A stretch of 56,736 nt of DNA, taken from NCBI GenBank assembly GCA_003024175.1, contig MDYQ01000192.1, forward strand, positions 1 to 56,736, in the 5' to 3' direction. Of this stretch, positions 1 to 10,299 are shown piece by piece. A model generated the notes under the pieces. The model had not been told where the DNA came from and did not search any database. It was given only the letters and a program-made list of their open reading frames with translations. A program made the position numbers and the translations under genes. Source of the stretch: Planoprotostelium fungivorum (lineage: Eukaryota; Evosea; Variosea; Cavosteliida; Cavosteliaceae). Every line of letters starts with the position of its first letter. Positions within the stretch are counted from its first letter, which is position 1.

Positions 1-1025
1 ATGAAACAAACTATAGGCAGAACAATAACAGACTGGAGTATCATGAGACATGCAGATAAACAACTCAAAGGGCTGATAGAAGTTAGACTACAGAAAGACA
101 AATGTAATATGAAGAGTGCGAAGCATGTAGGGTCAGCTATCCTATCATTGTTATGATGCTACGTTGTAGAGAAGGAATATCGACGAGAAAAGGAATTGAT
201 TTAACGGTCTACAATTGTATTGTGTAATAAAAAGGGATTGTTCAAAGCCCATCCAAAAGGAGAGGTCTCGTACATACACTGTCCAAGCTGCCCATCTTCG
301 TGAATCCTTTGCCCTGCTATCAAGAGTGAGATCATCCATCTATAACAATCATGGAGTAAAATACTCATGCTTGACTTTGTGTATAATTGTTTGTATCAGC
401 ATTATGACAAAACAGAGGTGGATCTCCTATATACAGACACAGATAGCATATATATGCAGGCTAAAGTATCCAGCTATGAAGAATTCAAACAGAGGTTCCC
501 AGATCATTTACAAAAGCTCTATTTTGCTGCAGCAGGAGATATAACTCCAGGCAAGATGAAGCTGGAATGTGAACTGAAAGAAGCTATCTTTGTGAAGCCT
601 AAAACATACAGTTATATGAAGAAGGATGGCAAAGAGGATGTTAAAAATAAAGGAGTGGTGTTAAGCCAGAACAAAGAGATATTGTTATTTGACAGTTATA
701 AGAGAGCAGTGTTCTCAGACGACCTGTATTAATACATAATGATACACTGTCTATGAATACAATGACAGTCACCAAGGCAGCTCTAGATGATTGGTATGAT
801 AAGAGAATAATGATAGACAACATCCACACTGTGCCTTTTGGTTATACAGCAAACAGTTTAGTGAAGAGGATGATGAATAGAATAATGAAGAATCTGGCAG
901 CAAGAGTAAATATTGGGCTTGGTCAGCTCAAGACATACCTCCAGTGTACACAGGATCAGCTAAAGATACACCTAACATCTCAATTCTATTCTGGCATGTC
1001 ACTGATGAAGAGACCTCCTCTGTGA
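1..1025 (+). pseudogene. Remnant of a protein-primed type-B DNA polymerase (Polinton/Maverick or linear-plasmid type)
   Basis: This is the palm-to-C-terminal part of a family B DNA polymerase; the 5' end lies outside the window. The frame from position 1 encodes a stretch ending KHVGSAILSL, which matches the segment just before the palm in protein-primed PolB. After an interruption the same frame resumes with SKILMLDFVYN and then LLYTDTDSIYMQ at about 421-456, the PolB motif C with its two catalytic aspartates. The frame stops at 732, but the next frame is open across the same place and carries KAALDDWYDKR and DNIHTVPFG, the usual C-terminal block, so one frameshift lies near 720. The gene is therefore broken by a ~205 bp insertion and a frameshift. 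Assignment to PolB is firm; assignment to a Polinton rather than another selfish element is inference. Confidence 0.8.
150..356. mobile_element. Intron-like insertion with inverted ends inside the polymerase remnant
   Basis: About 205 bases containing stops in every frame used by the polymerase interrupt it between its SAILSL and KILMLDF coding segments. The left end reads attgttatgatg and the right end ctataacaatcatgg, so the two ends are imperfect inverted repeats of about 12 bases. GT at 150-151 and AG at 355-356 would allow removal as a 207-base intron that keeps the frame. It may be a small inverted-repeat element, an intron, or both. The 3' end lacks the branch-point-like motif seen in other introns of this window. 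Confidence 0.35.
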
Positions 1026-1429
1026 TCGATTACGATCCGCCGGTTTAAATCCCATTGTTCCTCAAGGTGGACTATTTTCGATAACTTAAACTCCTTTAAA
1101 TCGAAATTGAATCGTCTTATTTCGATTGACAAAATGAACATCGTATCGTTATCCTTATGTTATCAGGTTCTTATTTCGTTTTGGCTGACATCTCTCGCGT
1201 GGACGAGAAACACTATTACGATGAGAAGAGTGGTGTGGCGAGGGATTATCAGTTTGCAAGGTGGTTGGTCAAAGAAATAGGCGTGGCAGCCATACCACCG
1301 TCTGCATTCTACAGCAGAGACAACGCACATCTCGTGGAAAACTTTGTTCGATTCTGCTTCTGTAAGAAGGAAGAGACGATCCGAAGCGCTGGCGAGAGAC
1401 TACAGAAGTTGAAACAATATCTCAAGTAA
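1024..1429 (+). pseudogene. 3' end of a kynurenine/glutamine aminotransferase gene, truncated by the polymerase element
   Basis: Two exons are visible. The first (to 1066) encodes RLRSAGLNPIVPQG and is followed by an intron at 1067-1166. The second (1167-1429) encodes SYFVLADISRVDEK, the block ARDYQFARWLVKEIGVAAIP, then PPSAFYS and RFCFCKKEETIRSAGERLQKL. This is the C-terminal part of the PLP-dependent class I/II aminotransferases that convert kynurenine to kynurenic acid or transaminate glutamine (KYAT/GTK family). The PLP lysine and the N-terminal two thirds of the enzyme are absent; sequence upstream of about 1020 is polymerase remnant. Either the element inserted in the gene or a rearrangement joined them, so this copy cannot make a full enzyme unless upstream exons lie far to the left. 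Confidence 0.75.
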
Positions 1430-1584
1430 AGACATTCGAATTCGCATTCATCACTTGGAGTAGAAGCACTTACGATAAGCTTATCTCACGTGTCTCCCTT
1501 TTACTGCGGTGAAATGTCTCCTTATTTCTCTTCTCGCTGGTCTTATTTCCATTTGCAAATGAACAACATAAAAAGGAGAAGGTC

Positions 1585-4500
1585 TTAATCTGGGCAGTCA
1601 CTCTTCGGTGACTTGTTTATTCCTCTCTGCCCAATGACTACTGCATTACCATCGTCGTGGTTCGATTTCTCTTCTCTCTTCTTCTCTTTCAGATCGCAGA
1701 TGGGGCAGGAGAACTTGTCTCCACTCTGGCATCGAATGTGGTAGAGGGCCTTGCAGCCGGGGCACCTCACTGCGTCACTCTGGAAGGGAAAAATGGGCTG
1801 TATGGATTCAGTGGTGGTTCATCACAGAGCGCATGTGATGATGTTTCATGATGTGATGGATGATGATGGATGATGATGGATGATGATGGATGAGATGATG
1901 GAGGGATGAGATGAGATGATGGATGATGATGATCGATAATTCACGATGTAATGGCTGATGATGGTTGGTGAGATGATGTGTGATCCATCAATTATATGGT
2001 GATCAAATGAAATCATATTGAAAATGATGAATGATATACGAATAGAAACGAAGGATGAATCACCGGATCTTGATAGCACTTCATGCAGATGTGTCCCTTT
2101 CCTTTACAAGTCTCACACTGCGATGTGATGTGTGACGTGATCTGATTCAGATGATCGGAGAGAAGTGCGTGATATGGCTTCGGTTCCAGCAGGTCTCTGA
2201 TGGCGAAAATGTTCGGCTCATCCAATAGATACCTATCGTCCTTTCAATCTCCCATATCTCACGACTATGGCTCACCTCTTGTTCTTCAATACCGTCAAGC
2301 TAGTGCGGCACGTCTTCATGAAGTCAGATGTCGCCTTCAATTGGAACCGATGCGACTGAAAATCGTCAGAATCGACCATCTACAACGTTGTAGATACCCT
2401 TATCTGCGTCAATAGATTGTCGTTATCAAAGAAACCAGGCTCGGGTTTCACGCAGGGGTCGTATTCCTTTGAAACCAAAAACTCGAGAGATTTCTTTGAG
2501 ACAGGCCACTCTCTTCGATCGTAATCTCTCAACAACCTGACAATTTTCAAAATTTGAATTTCAAATCCGCGCGGGAAAATAGTATGACGAAGTCATGTCG
2601 CGCGGAATTTAAAATTTCAAATTCGAGCGGGAAATCACCTGGCGGGAATGACGTAACGGTCATCTTGGTGACAATCACTGCAGAACCATTGTCCGGTGTA
2701 ATAACAGAATCGAGCGTGTGTGAAGATCAGCCCTGCAGTAAGCACCTTGCTACAAGTCGGGCACGAAATATTGCGACCCAACGGTGACTTTGTGTACACC
2801 CAAGGCAGGAAGCCTCCCAGGTAAGAGAGACGTACCCCTACGTAACGATGACGTCATGAAGAGAGGATAGAAGATGAGAGGTCGATACGAGTGAGACGGA
2901 AGAGAAATAAAATAAAATAAAATAAATTACCGTTATCGGAGGCAGCCGATGCGTCCCCGCGGCCTTGGTAGTCGTCCAAGACGGAAAATTCTCCGCGATA
3001 TCTCGATGAAATTTCAGTATTACGTCAAACTACAACGAGCCACCTCGCTCTGTGATCCACCACCGGTCTCTCTTCAACTAATCCTCCCACCCACGGTCTT
3101 ATCGTCTGAGCCTGAATTGTCTTAAAATCCATCTACAACGTTGTAGATGCACACCTTCTGTCCCCTCTTACTCTTTCGATCGTCTATGACAGTGACGTTG
3201 CCTCCCTTGATCATGTCTTCCAGTGTCGCTGGTGGTGTTTTCTTCTTCAGGTCGTGCCTGATGCGAAATCCACCGAGTGGGTTGATGATCTGTGTGGGTG
3301 AGACGTCAAACTACAACGCCTTACCCTTCCGGAGGGTGAGCTAGAGATCTCTACCATGTCTGGATTCTCTACGCGTAATCCGGGAGCATCATTGGCTTCC
3401 ACCTTGATCGATATCAATTCGATTTCTCTGAATGAAATGAAGTTCGATTGTGTGATTTATGAATACCTCTACAAATTCGTCTTCACTTCCTGATGAAACT
3501 CTCCGGATGGTAGGAGAGATAGAGTTCTGCATCGTGTCAATCTTAACCATTGTAGATGCACGTCTCACCCCTCTGCGATCGAACAGATCGATACTACCTC
3601 TAACGGGTGCCGATATCCCTCTGCCCCTCTCGAATATTCCCTGAATTTTCTTCAGTCTCGTTGTAGATGATCGAATGATATCGATTTACCGGTTTGTAAG
3701 AAGGGATGATCTCCGTGGACATGAGAGGCTTGTAAGCTTCCTCCACCTGATATAAATCAATAAAATACGACGCGATATGTTTTATTGTATTTTTGTCTCT
3801 CACCTCGTTCGATAGAGCGTCGACCAGTTCAACCACAGAGTCCGGTCTGCTGTCGTTCTGGCTCGTTGTAGATGACCGTAATTCCGAGAGTCCGTCAACG
3901 TCCTCCATCAGTCCTAATATCGAGTCTGGCCTACTGTCATTCTGGCTCGTTGTAGAAGTCCGTAATTCCTTGAGACCGTTGACATCTTCCATTAGTCCCA
4001 ACATCGAGTCCGGCCTGCTGTGGTTCTGGCTCGTTGTAGAAGACCGTAATTCCGAAAGTCCGTCGATATCTTCCATCAGTCCTACCATCGAATCTGGTCT
4101 GTCCTCTTTTCGGCTCGTTGTAGTCGATCGAAATTGAGGTAAATTATCCACGTCTCTCATCAGCTCGAACATGGAATCTGGCCGCTTGTCCTTTGCCAAC
4201 GGCAGCGTTGTAGATCGTCGCTGCTGCCTGGGGCTCAATCTCTGTAATAGAGGTGACGGTGCAGCTCTCTTGAAGAGATGAGAAGGGAGCGAATCCACGT
4301 CATCCATCAATTGGATCATTGAATCGGGACGGCAGGTTGTAGACGTGTCGATTTCCCGGGAATCTTCCGAGGAATTCGATAGAATTGGGGTGAGGATGGG
4401 CTGGAGGGCTTCGACTTCTCTCATGAGACCCAACATGGAGTCTAAAGGGTTGACTTGTGATCGTCTCAACGCCACGTCGATGTCTTCCAATGCTTCGTCC

Positions 4501-6553
4501 ATGCCTGTCGGTGAGTCAGCCGTGATGACATGATGATCGTGTGATGATCGAGAGATCGTGCATGTGTGTGGATCATGTGTGATGATCACAGCATCATGTC
4601 GTGACGTAGTGATGATCGAGACGATCGATGATGATGATGGTCTCACTGTCTCTTGTGATTGGGCTCGTTGGTGTCGATACATTCTCCCCCGTCGTCTCGA
4701 ATTCTTGTGCTGCCTCCTCCGTTTCCACCGTGGCTCGTTGTAGATTGGAAGTGATATCGTCCAGCATGGCATCCAACTCTTCCAGATCCTCTATCTCCTC
4801 TCCTCCCTCTACAACTGGCCCTTCACTTTTCGATGAAATTTCTCCTTGTACGTCCTGTGTGATAGTAGATAGATCCTCTGATGGTACTACTATTGTCGAC
4901 GTTGTTTCGTCTGTAGACGAAGTAGTGGAGGCAGGTGGATCAGCAGCAGGGTCGTGTACAGTCTCTTGCGCATTTTGTTCGTTGTAGGTCGTCGGAATTT
5001 CCGTTGTATCCGGAATTTCCTCGTGTTTCGGAAGGACCGAGAGCTCAGGCTCCACTGATCGTCCTTCATCGAGTTCTATTTTTAGATCCGTCGGTTGTTC
5101 TATCTTTAGATCCACGCCTTCCATCAGCTTCTCTCCAAAATCTTCATCCTCCCTCGTTTCTTTCTTTTCTATTTGACTATCTACAATTGAATCTACAACG
5201 CTCTCCTCTGTCTCCTACCCTCATCAGCCTCGAAGATATTCCATGAATATTCTCAGAATGTTTGAAGAAAGTTCAATCTACAACGCACCGCGATATCGGA
5301 TGTTCTCTCTCCCGTATTTTTCTTTGATTTTTTCTTCTTCCCCCCCTTCACTTTCTTCCTCGCCTTCGTTCTCTCGCTGATGACAGCTCCTAATTCATCG
5401 AAGCTCTTTGGTATCATAAAGTTGGAGTCTTGATCGTTCGATGAGCTTCTCATGTCCATGGGAGGTGTTCGTATGGGTGCCTCCTCCTCGACACCTCTGA
5501 TGATGGCACGAGTGTGGGCCGATTTTCTGATTTTATTGTCATCATCACATCACATCATCTCGATGATGTCGGTGTGGAGATGATAGTTCTATGTTTCAAT
5601 GGAGGAGAATGACATATACATGTTACATGAGATGATGTGTCTTGAACACAGATCACATGGACTCACATCAGAATACCGACAAAGAGGTCACGTTGTTCCA
5701 TCCAGTAGTTTGGTAGCTCCATAGAAGAGTCTTTGACGACGAGCGAGAACTTGAGACCTCTGATGGTCTCCAACAGATCGATGAGGATGCCCACATTGTC
5801 CTCATCTCGAGCGATAGATCCCTCCAAATAAAAGTTTCTGTTTCGTTTCAATGAATTTTGATTGTGAGAAGGATGAGAGACGAGATGATGTCTAGATCGG
5901 TCATCTGATGCATATGGGTTGATGGATGAAGACATCATCGTCAAAGCTTTCGATAGAAATCCACCTCGTCAACTCTACGTTCCAAAACAGAGCTGAGACG
6001 TAATCAGCCAATCCTCCATCGTTCAATGCAGACTTGATCCAGATCCTTCCCCTGGCCACTTGACTCCTCGAAACGTCTCTGACCGTAGAGAGGAAAGCGT
6101 CGGTGTCGGGCATGCACAATGGGAGTTTCTCTAAAAAGTTCCAGAAGCATCCTCCATTAGATGTATACGCCCTGCCTTCCAAGTCGAAGAATCTCGTGAT
6201 GGCTTCTGATGGATCTTCACCGAGATGAGATCCGGGTCGGTGGGCGTTCGTGGTCGCTGATTTTACATGATCAGAGGTGTATGGAGGCGAAGTCAAGATC
6301 ACATTTGAAACCGTATTGGAAGATCTTCTCCATGAGAAAGCAAAAGAGATTGGCGTGTGGGGAATCGTCCAGAATGATATCACCCTCAACATGTGACGTA
6401 TGAAGAAGCATCTGAACGCACTGCTTCACTTGGTCTATCAGAGCCCGAGACATCACTTTAAGAAGGTTGAGACCATGAGAATAACCATTGTGGACAACGT
6501 CACTCACTTGGCGATGAGAGGTTGAAGAAGTCAGAGAAAGCCCTCTCCCCCAT
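1585..6553 (-). CDS. RUN domain + Rubicon-homology domain protein (Rubicon/PLEKHM-like trafficking adaptor)
   Basis: A multi-exon gene starting MGERAFSDFFNLSS at 6553. The RUN domain is spread over exons between about 6.5 and 5.69 kb: LIDQVKQCVQMLL, then ARGRIWIKSALNDGGLADYV, then FYLEGSIARDEDNVGILIDLL. A low-complexity middle (about 5.46-3.6 kb) contains a lysine-rich tract, an acidic part and a tandem peptide repeat. The C-terminal exons (about 2.53-1.585 kb) carry a Rubicon-homology/DUF4206 zinc region: CETCKGKGHICMKCYQDP, FPFQSDAVRCPGCKALYHIRC and CPIC. In animals this domain pair occurs in Rubicon and PLEKHM1 types, which bind Rab7 and act on endosome, lysosome and autophagosome membranes. 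Exon borders between 3.6 and 2.5 kb are not settled, so a split into two genes cannot be excluded, but RUN upstream of RH on the same strand supports one gene. Confidence 0.7.
3780..4460 (-). repeat. Tandem peptide repeat, core DSMxxLMxDVDxL
   Basis: Inside the RUN/RH gene, units of roughly 28 codons repeat about six times. Each starts RPDSM and continues as a short amphipathic stretch (for example LGLMEDVDGLSELRS), most then followed by a Ser/Thr linker TTSQNDS. The outermost copies are more diverged (NPLDSMLGLMREVEAL at one end, RPDSVVELVDAL at the other). The helix-like core is better conserved than the linker. The linkers are encoded partly by the word CTACAACGAG that is scattered elsewhere in the window. 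Confidence 0.8.
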
Positions 6554-6664
6554 GTTTATCGTGACCGATGTCTTCCGATGTCTCCTTGATGTAAAATGTG
6601 AAGGTCCAGCTCCCGACAACATCACATCACAATTTCATTTATTCCGATCACATCACATCGCATC

Positions 6665-7263
6665 ATGTGGACTTCTATTCGCCGCACACCTCTCTGTGGT
6701 GTCAGTCGAATGGCGCGACCGAAGAGCTGTCCCTCTATGGTTAGAGCCCCCACGATGAACATTCGAATGTTTGGGACACGGCCAGATTGGACGAATGTAC
6801 CTTCGTCTTACGTAGAAGGGGAGGTTCATATATCGGAAAAGTGTGCAGAGGTACAGTTTGACATGAATCATATCGTGGGGTTTTGAATCCATCGACAGAC
6901 ATTAAACAAATTAATCAAACAAGAATGGATCAAAGACAAAGAGAGCGCCAAATTAAGAGTTGAAGTGAGACCAGGTGGCTGTTCGGGTTTCGAATATGAG
7001 TTCTCCGTGGATGATTCTGCAGAGGTAATCCATCATTTGAAGATTTGCATTCCATCTGATTCTCCCAGGTCGAGGAAGACGATAGACTTTTCACCAAAAA
7101 TGGAGCCAGAGTTGTCATTGACAAGGAATCGTTGCGACATCTCAGTGGGAGTGTCATCGATTACAAAGAAGAGATGATCAAGTCGTCCTTCACCATCTCG
7201 AGTAACCCAAATTCGGTTCAAAATTGCAGCTGTGGAACTTCTTTTGCATCGAAGGTTGTATAA
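6665..7263 (+). CDS. ISCA2: A-type iron-sulfur cluster assembly protein, ISCA2-like
   Basis: Three exons: 6665-6850, 6899-7024 and 7069-7263, with introns of 48 and 44 nt. The N-terminal exon begins MWTSIRRTPLCGVSRMAR, basic and hydroxylated and plausible as a mitochondrial presequence. The core runs VHISEKCAE, then NKLIKQE, the first cysteine motif RPGGCSGFEYEF, the segment GARVVIDKESLRHLSGSVIDY, and the C-terminal CSCGTSF motif. The three cysteines (GGC and CSC) are the cluster/iron ligands of the IscA/SufA/ISCA family, which completes [4Fe-4S] clusters in mitochondria. The SSFTISSNPNS segment before CSCG resembles ISCA2 more than ISCA1; that subfamily choice is by eye. Second intron ends ctgattctcccag. 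Confidence 0.88.
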
Positions 7264-7634
7264 AGAGTTCCATCATCATCCCCTTCAGTCGATCGAGATA
7301 GTGCATTGATCACCACAACCATCTCCTGTTCGTGAGTAGAAAGAAGTTGCGTCGCATCGACCTCTAGCTTGCTTGATCTCGTTTCCCACCTGTGACGATG
7401 TCAGTTCGCGTCCGGTGATCGGATGATAATTGATAATGGTGGATGATAGCGTCCATCCAGACAAATTGAATGTGATATTATAGACAAGGTACACACCGTG
7501 GCTGTAGAGTGGGTGTGTTTTTGTATCTGGTGTCTGTTGTTATCCCTGTCATATCCAGCGAGCACTTTTTCGGTAAATCTACAGCCCGTGAAATAAACGG
7601 AGGGTGAGTTCACTTTACTCTCGACGGAAAGACG

Positions 7635-9270
7635 ATGCAGACACTCTTCATCTTCTTTATTCTCCTCGCCGTGACCGCCCAAGCGCTCAACGTCACAGAC
7701 GTCCTCACAAACGAAGGTGATAAGAATCAGCCCCCGACAATCGACCATACTGATGGAGTCTAATCAGGATACCCCCACGAGGTGCACAGACCTGTCGCTC
7801 CTGATGGATACGTCCTCACATTGATTCGTATCACCGGCGGAAAGACACAGGCCGGACAAGCCACAGGTTCTAAACCCGTCGTCTATTTACAACACGGTCT
7901 CTTAGACGACTGCGCCACTTGGGTGAACATCCTCTTCAGCCATTGTGTTGCATCCGGAACAATACGGATCTTCTAATGATCCGGACTGACCTCTATATAG
8001 GTGGTGAACCCCACCCACGAGTCTCTCGGTTTCATCTTGGCTGATCTCGGTTACGAGGTTTGGCTTGGAAATGTCCGAGGCAACAGCTACAGTTCTGTAA
8101 ATCTTAACTACACGACAGATGACTCCGGTGAATCAAACCTCATTCCGATCACCTTCACTCATTTCTTTCAGAATACTGGGAGCATGCGGACTTTGATTAC
8201 ATGATCTCTCAAGACCTACCCACCATGTTGGGAGAAGCTCTGAGAGTGTCTGGTCAAGCCAATCTCTCATATGTTGGTCATTCACAGGGAACACTCATCG
8301 CATTCGGTGCCTTCTGCACCAACTTTGAACTCGCGAAGAAAGTCAACTTGTGAGACCTCCATTGTCGTATCACATCTCCATCTCTCGTCTCTTCATCGTT
8401 CACATCTGAACCTTTCATCCAGCTTTGGAGCCCTGGCCCCTGTTGCCTTCGTCGGCAACACTGGTGTTCCTCTTCTGAAGCTCTTGGCGGGCATGGATGC
8501 CACTGGACTCCTCAACTTGTTTGGAGAGAGGACGTTCCTCATGCCAGGTGCATCATCATACGATCTCGATCACATCGATGACCATCTCGAAGGTTGGCTC
8601 ACAAAGCTACTGAGTGCCACCGTCTGTGGATACGCTCCAGAGCTCTGCAACTCCGTCTTCTCCATCGTGATGGGTTCTAACCCTTCTAACTTGAACATGA
8701 CAAGGTAGAACGGCCCACCCACATCTATATGGTCACTCACATCACCCATCATCCATCACATTTCATCATTCACACATCCCATTTCATCATTCACAATCAC
8801 ATCACATCTAATCACGCGCAGATTCTCTTACATCTTATCCCTCGAGCCCGGAGGTACCTCCGTTCAGAACATGGCTCACTGGTCTCAGCTCGTCAACACC
8901 GGCACCTTGGGCTACTTTGATTTCCACGACCAAGAGAAGAACATCCGCCACTACAACTCTCCCAACGCCCCACAATATCCTCTTCATGAGATGAAGAGGA
9001 GCAGCGGTGCACCCCCCATGGCATTCTTCACTGGCTCGAACGATCCTCTATCAGACGTCACCGATGATAAGCTCTTGGCTCAGATCTTACCTGAGGACAA
9101 CAAGCCCGTATTTTGGTTGAACGAACCCACTTATGACCATTTGGACTTTGTCTGGGGTGAGATGGAGATGATGATTGGGTGATTGACAATCTGATGTAGG
9201 TGTGGACGCTCACAAGTTGATCTACCCCGATCTGTTGAGATTGATCAAGAAGTATAACCCAGTACTATAA
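7635..9270 (+). CDS. Secreted acid lipase (gastric/lysosomal lipase family)
   Basis: Seven exons close into a 409-residue protein: 7635-7716, 7768-7922, 8001-8127, 8172-8349, 8423-8704, 8822-9156, 9200-9270. It starts [17 protein letters not shown], a clear signal peptide. The family landmarks are present in order: [22 protein letters not shown], the oxyanion loop [24 protein letters not shown], the nucleophile elbow GHSQGT, the aspartate in TGSNDPLSD, and the histidine in YDHLDFVWG. Length matches the roughly 400 residues of lysosomal acid lipase and gastric lipase, which hydrolyse triacylglycerols and cholesteryl esters. For a phagotrophic protist a phagolysosomal or secreted role is likely. 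Introns are 43-117 nt. Confidence 0.92.
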
Positions 9271-10299
9271 ACTCTTTACTCTCATCATCGGTCTCATCTT
9301 GTTCTGCGTAGATAAATCGTTTGAGAATCCATTTTATTTCTAACCGTTCCTGAGCTGGGAGTGCTTCAAAGCTGAGACCATTCCATGTCTTTAGATGTTC
9401 CTGCTGTCGGGACGCCTGAGCCCCACGAGATGATAAGGACTGCCTTATCAGGGGTTGGGTGACCAACTGAAAATCTCCGCTGCGTGGACCTTTCTGACCG
9501 GCCCTATGCTTATTTACACCCACAAACCTCCGGCTCCAGAGGACCAGCACAGGGATAGGAGCCGCCTTACTTCCACAGTGACATCCAGTAGAGATCAGAG
9601 TGACAGAGATCAGGAATTCTCAAAGGTCGCACAGCATTCAGAGAGAAACGTCCAAAGATGCCACCACGACGCAGGTTGTTCAAGTCGACTCACAGTGAAT
9701 CTCCAACGAGACACACCGACTGGATAAAGAGGATGAGGGAGGACGGCATCAGGAGCTTCAAGGAATTCGACGCGAGATACAGAGTGGAGGGGGTGACGAG
9801 CTTGGCGGAGCTATCTCCTCGCAGGAAGGAAGAGAAGGGTGAAGAAGATGGCAGCTGCGACCTCATGCCAAGTCGATCGAGCGACACACAAGATCGACGG
9901 ATTGATGAGAGGGTTTAGACACCGATCAGAAGAGAATTTGTACATATAAATGAAGGATGCTTTTTTGAAAGAGTGCAGCACTGCATCAGGATCACTTGTC
10001 AAGTTTGCTTTTTAGACTTTGTCGTGAACTGGGATCTCTGTATCTAGAAAAGGTCCACATCACTATCAAAGGAAGAAGCATACTATCTTTTCGTCCGCCG
10101 TGATCGTACGTTCAGCCCAAGATGAAGAGGTAATTGCACTAGCACTATTTGCATAAAAGTTGGGATTTATAGATGTCCTTGTATTCAGTGGCGACAAACT
10201 GTAACGTGGACACCTCTGAACATCATGCAAAAAGACAAGCCACCGTTTGTAGTGTTGTAGCGTTCCGATGGCCAACATTGTCATTATTGATTCAAAGCG
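9271..10299. other. About 1 kb between genes; one weak ORF
   Basis: Between the lipase stop and the F-box gene start I see one open frame with a plausible start, 9658-9918 (+), 86 residues, beginning MPPRRRLFKSTHSESP and very charged. Nothing in it is a recognised domain. A run of TTG/GTG-rich sequence and the F-box promoter must also lie here. I see no RNA gene or repeat. Confidence 0.4.
9658..9918 (+). CDS. Possible small charged protein, unrecognised
   Basis: An 86-codon frame with an ATG in a reasonable context (aaagatgcc) encodes a basic N-terminus (MPPRRRLFKS), a central segment with WIKRMREDGIRSFKEFDARY that could be helical, and an acidic/lysine-rich end. No family is recognised and no intron-linked extension is obvious. 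It could equally be a chance frame in intergenic DNA. Confidence 0.25.
   Translation: MPPRRRLFKSTHSESPTRHTDWIKRMREDGIRSFKEFDARYRVEGVTSLAELSPRRKEEKGEEDGSCDLMPSRSSDTQDRRIDERV

Noticed and set aside
2377-2394. An apparent 18-nt intron gtatctacaacgttgtag in the Rubicon-homology gene
   Set aside because: A donor further upstream in the same phase (tgc|gtgaaa) gives a normal 78-nt intron with the same acceptor, so an ultra-short intron is not needed.
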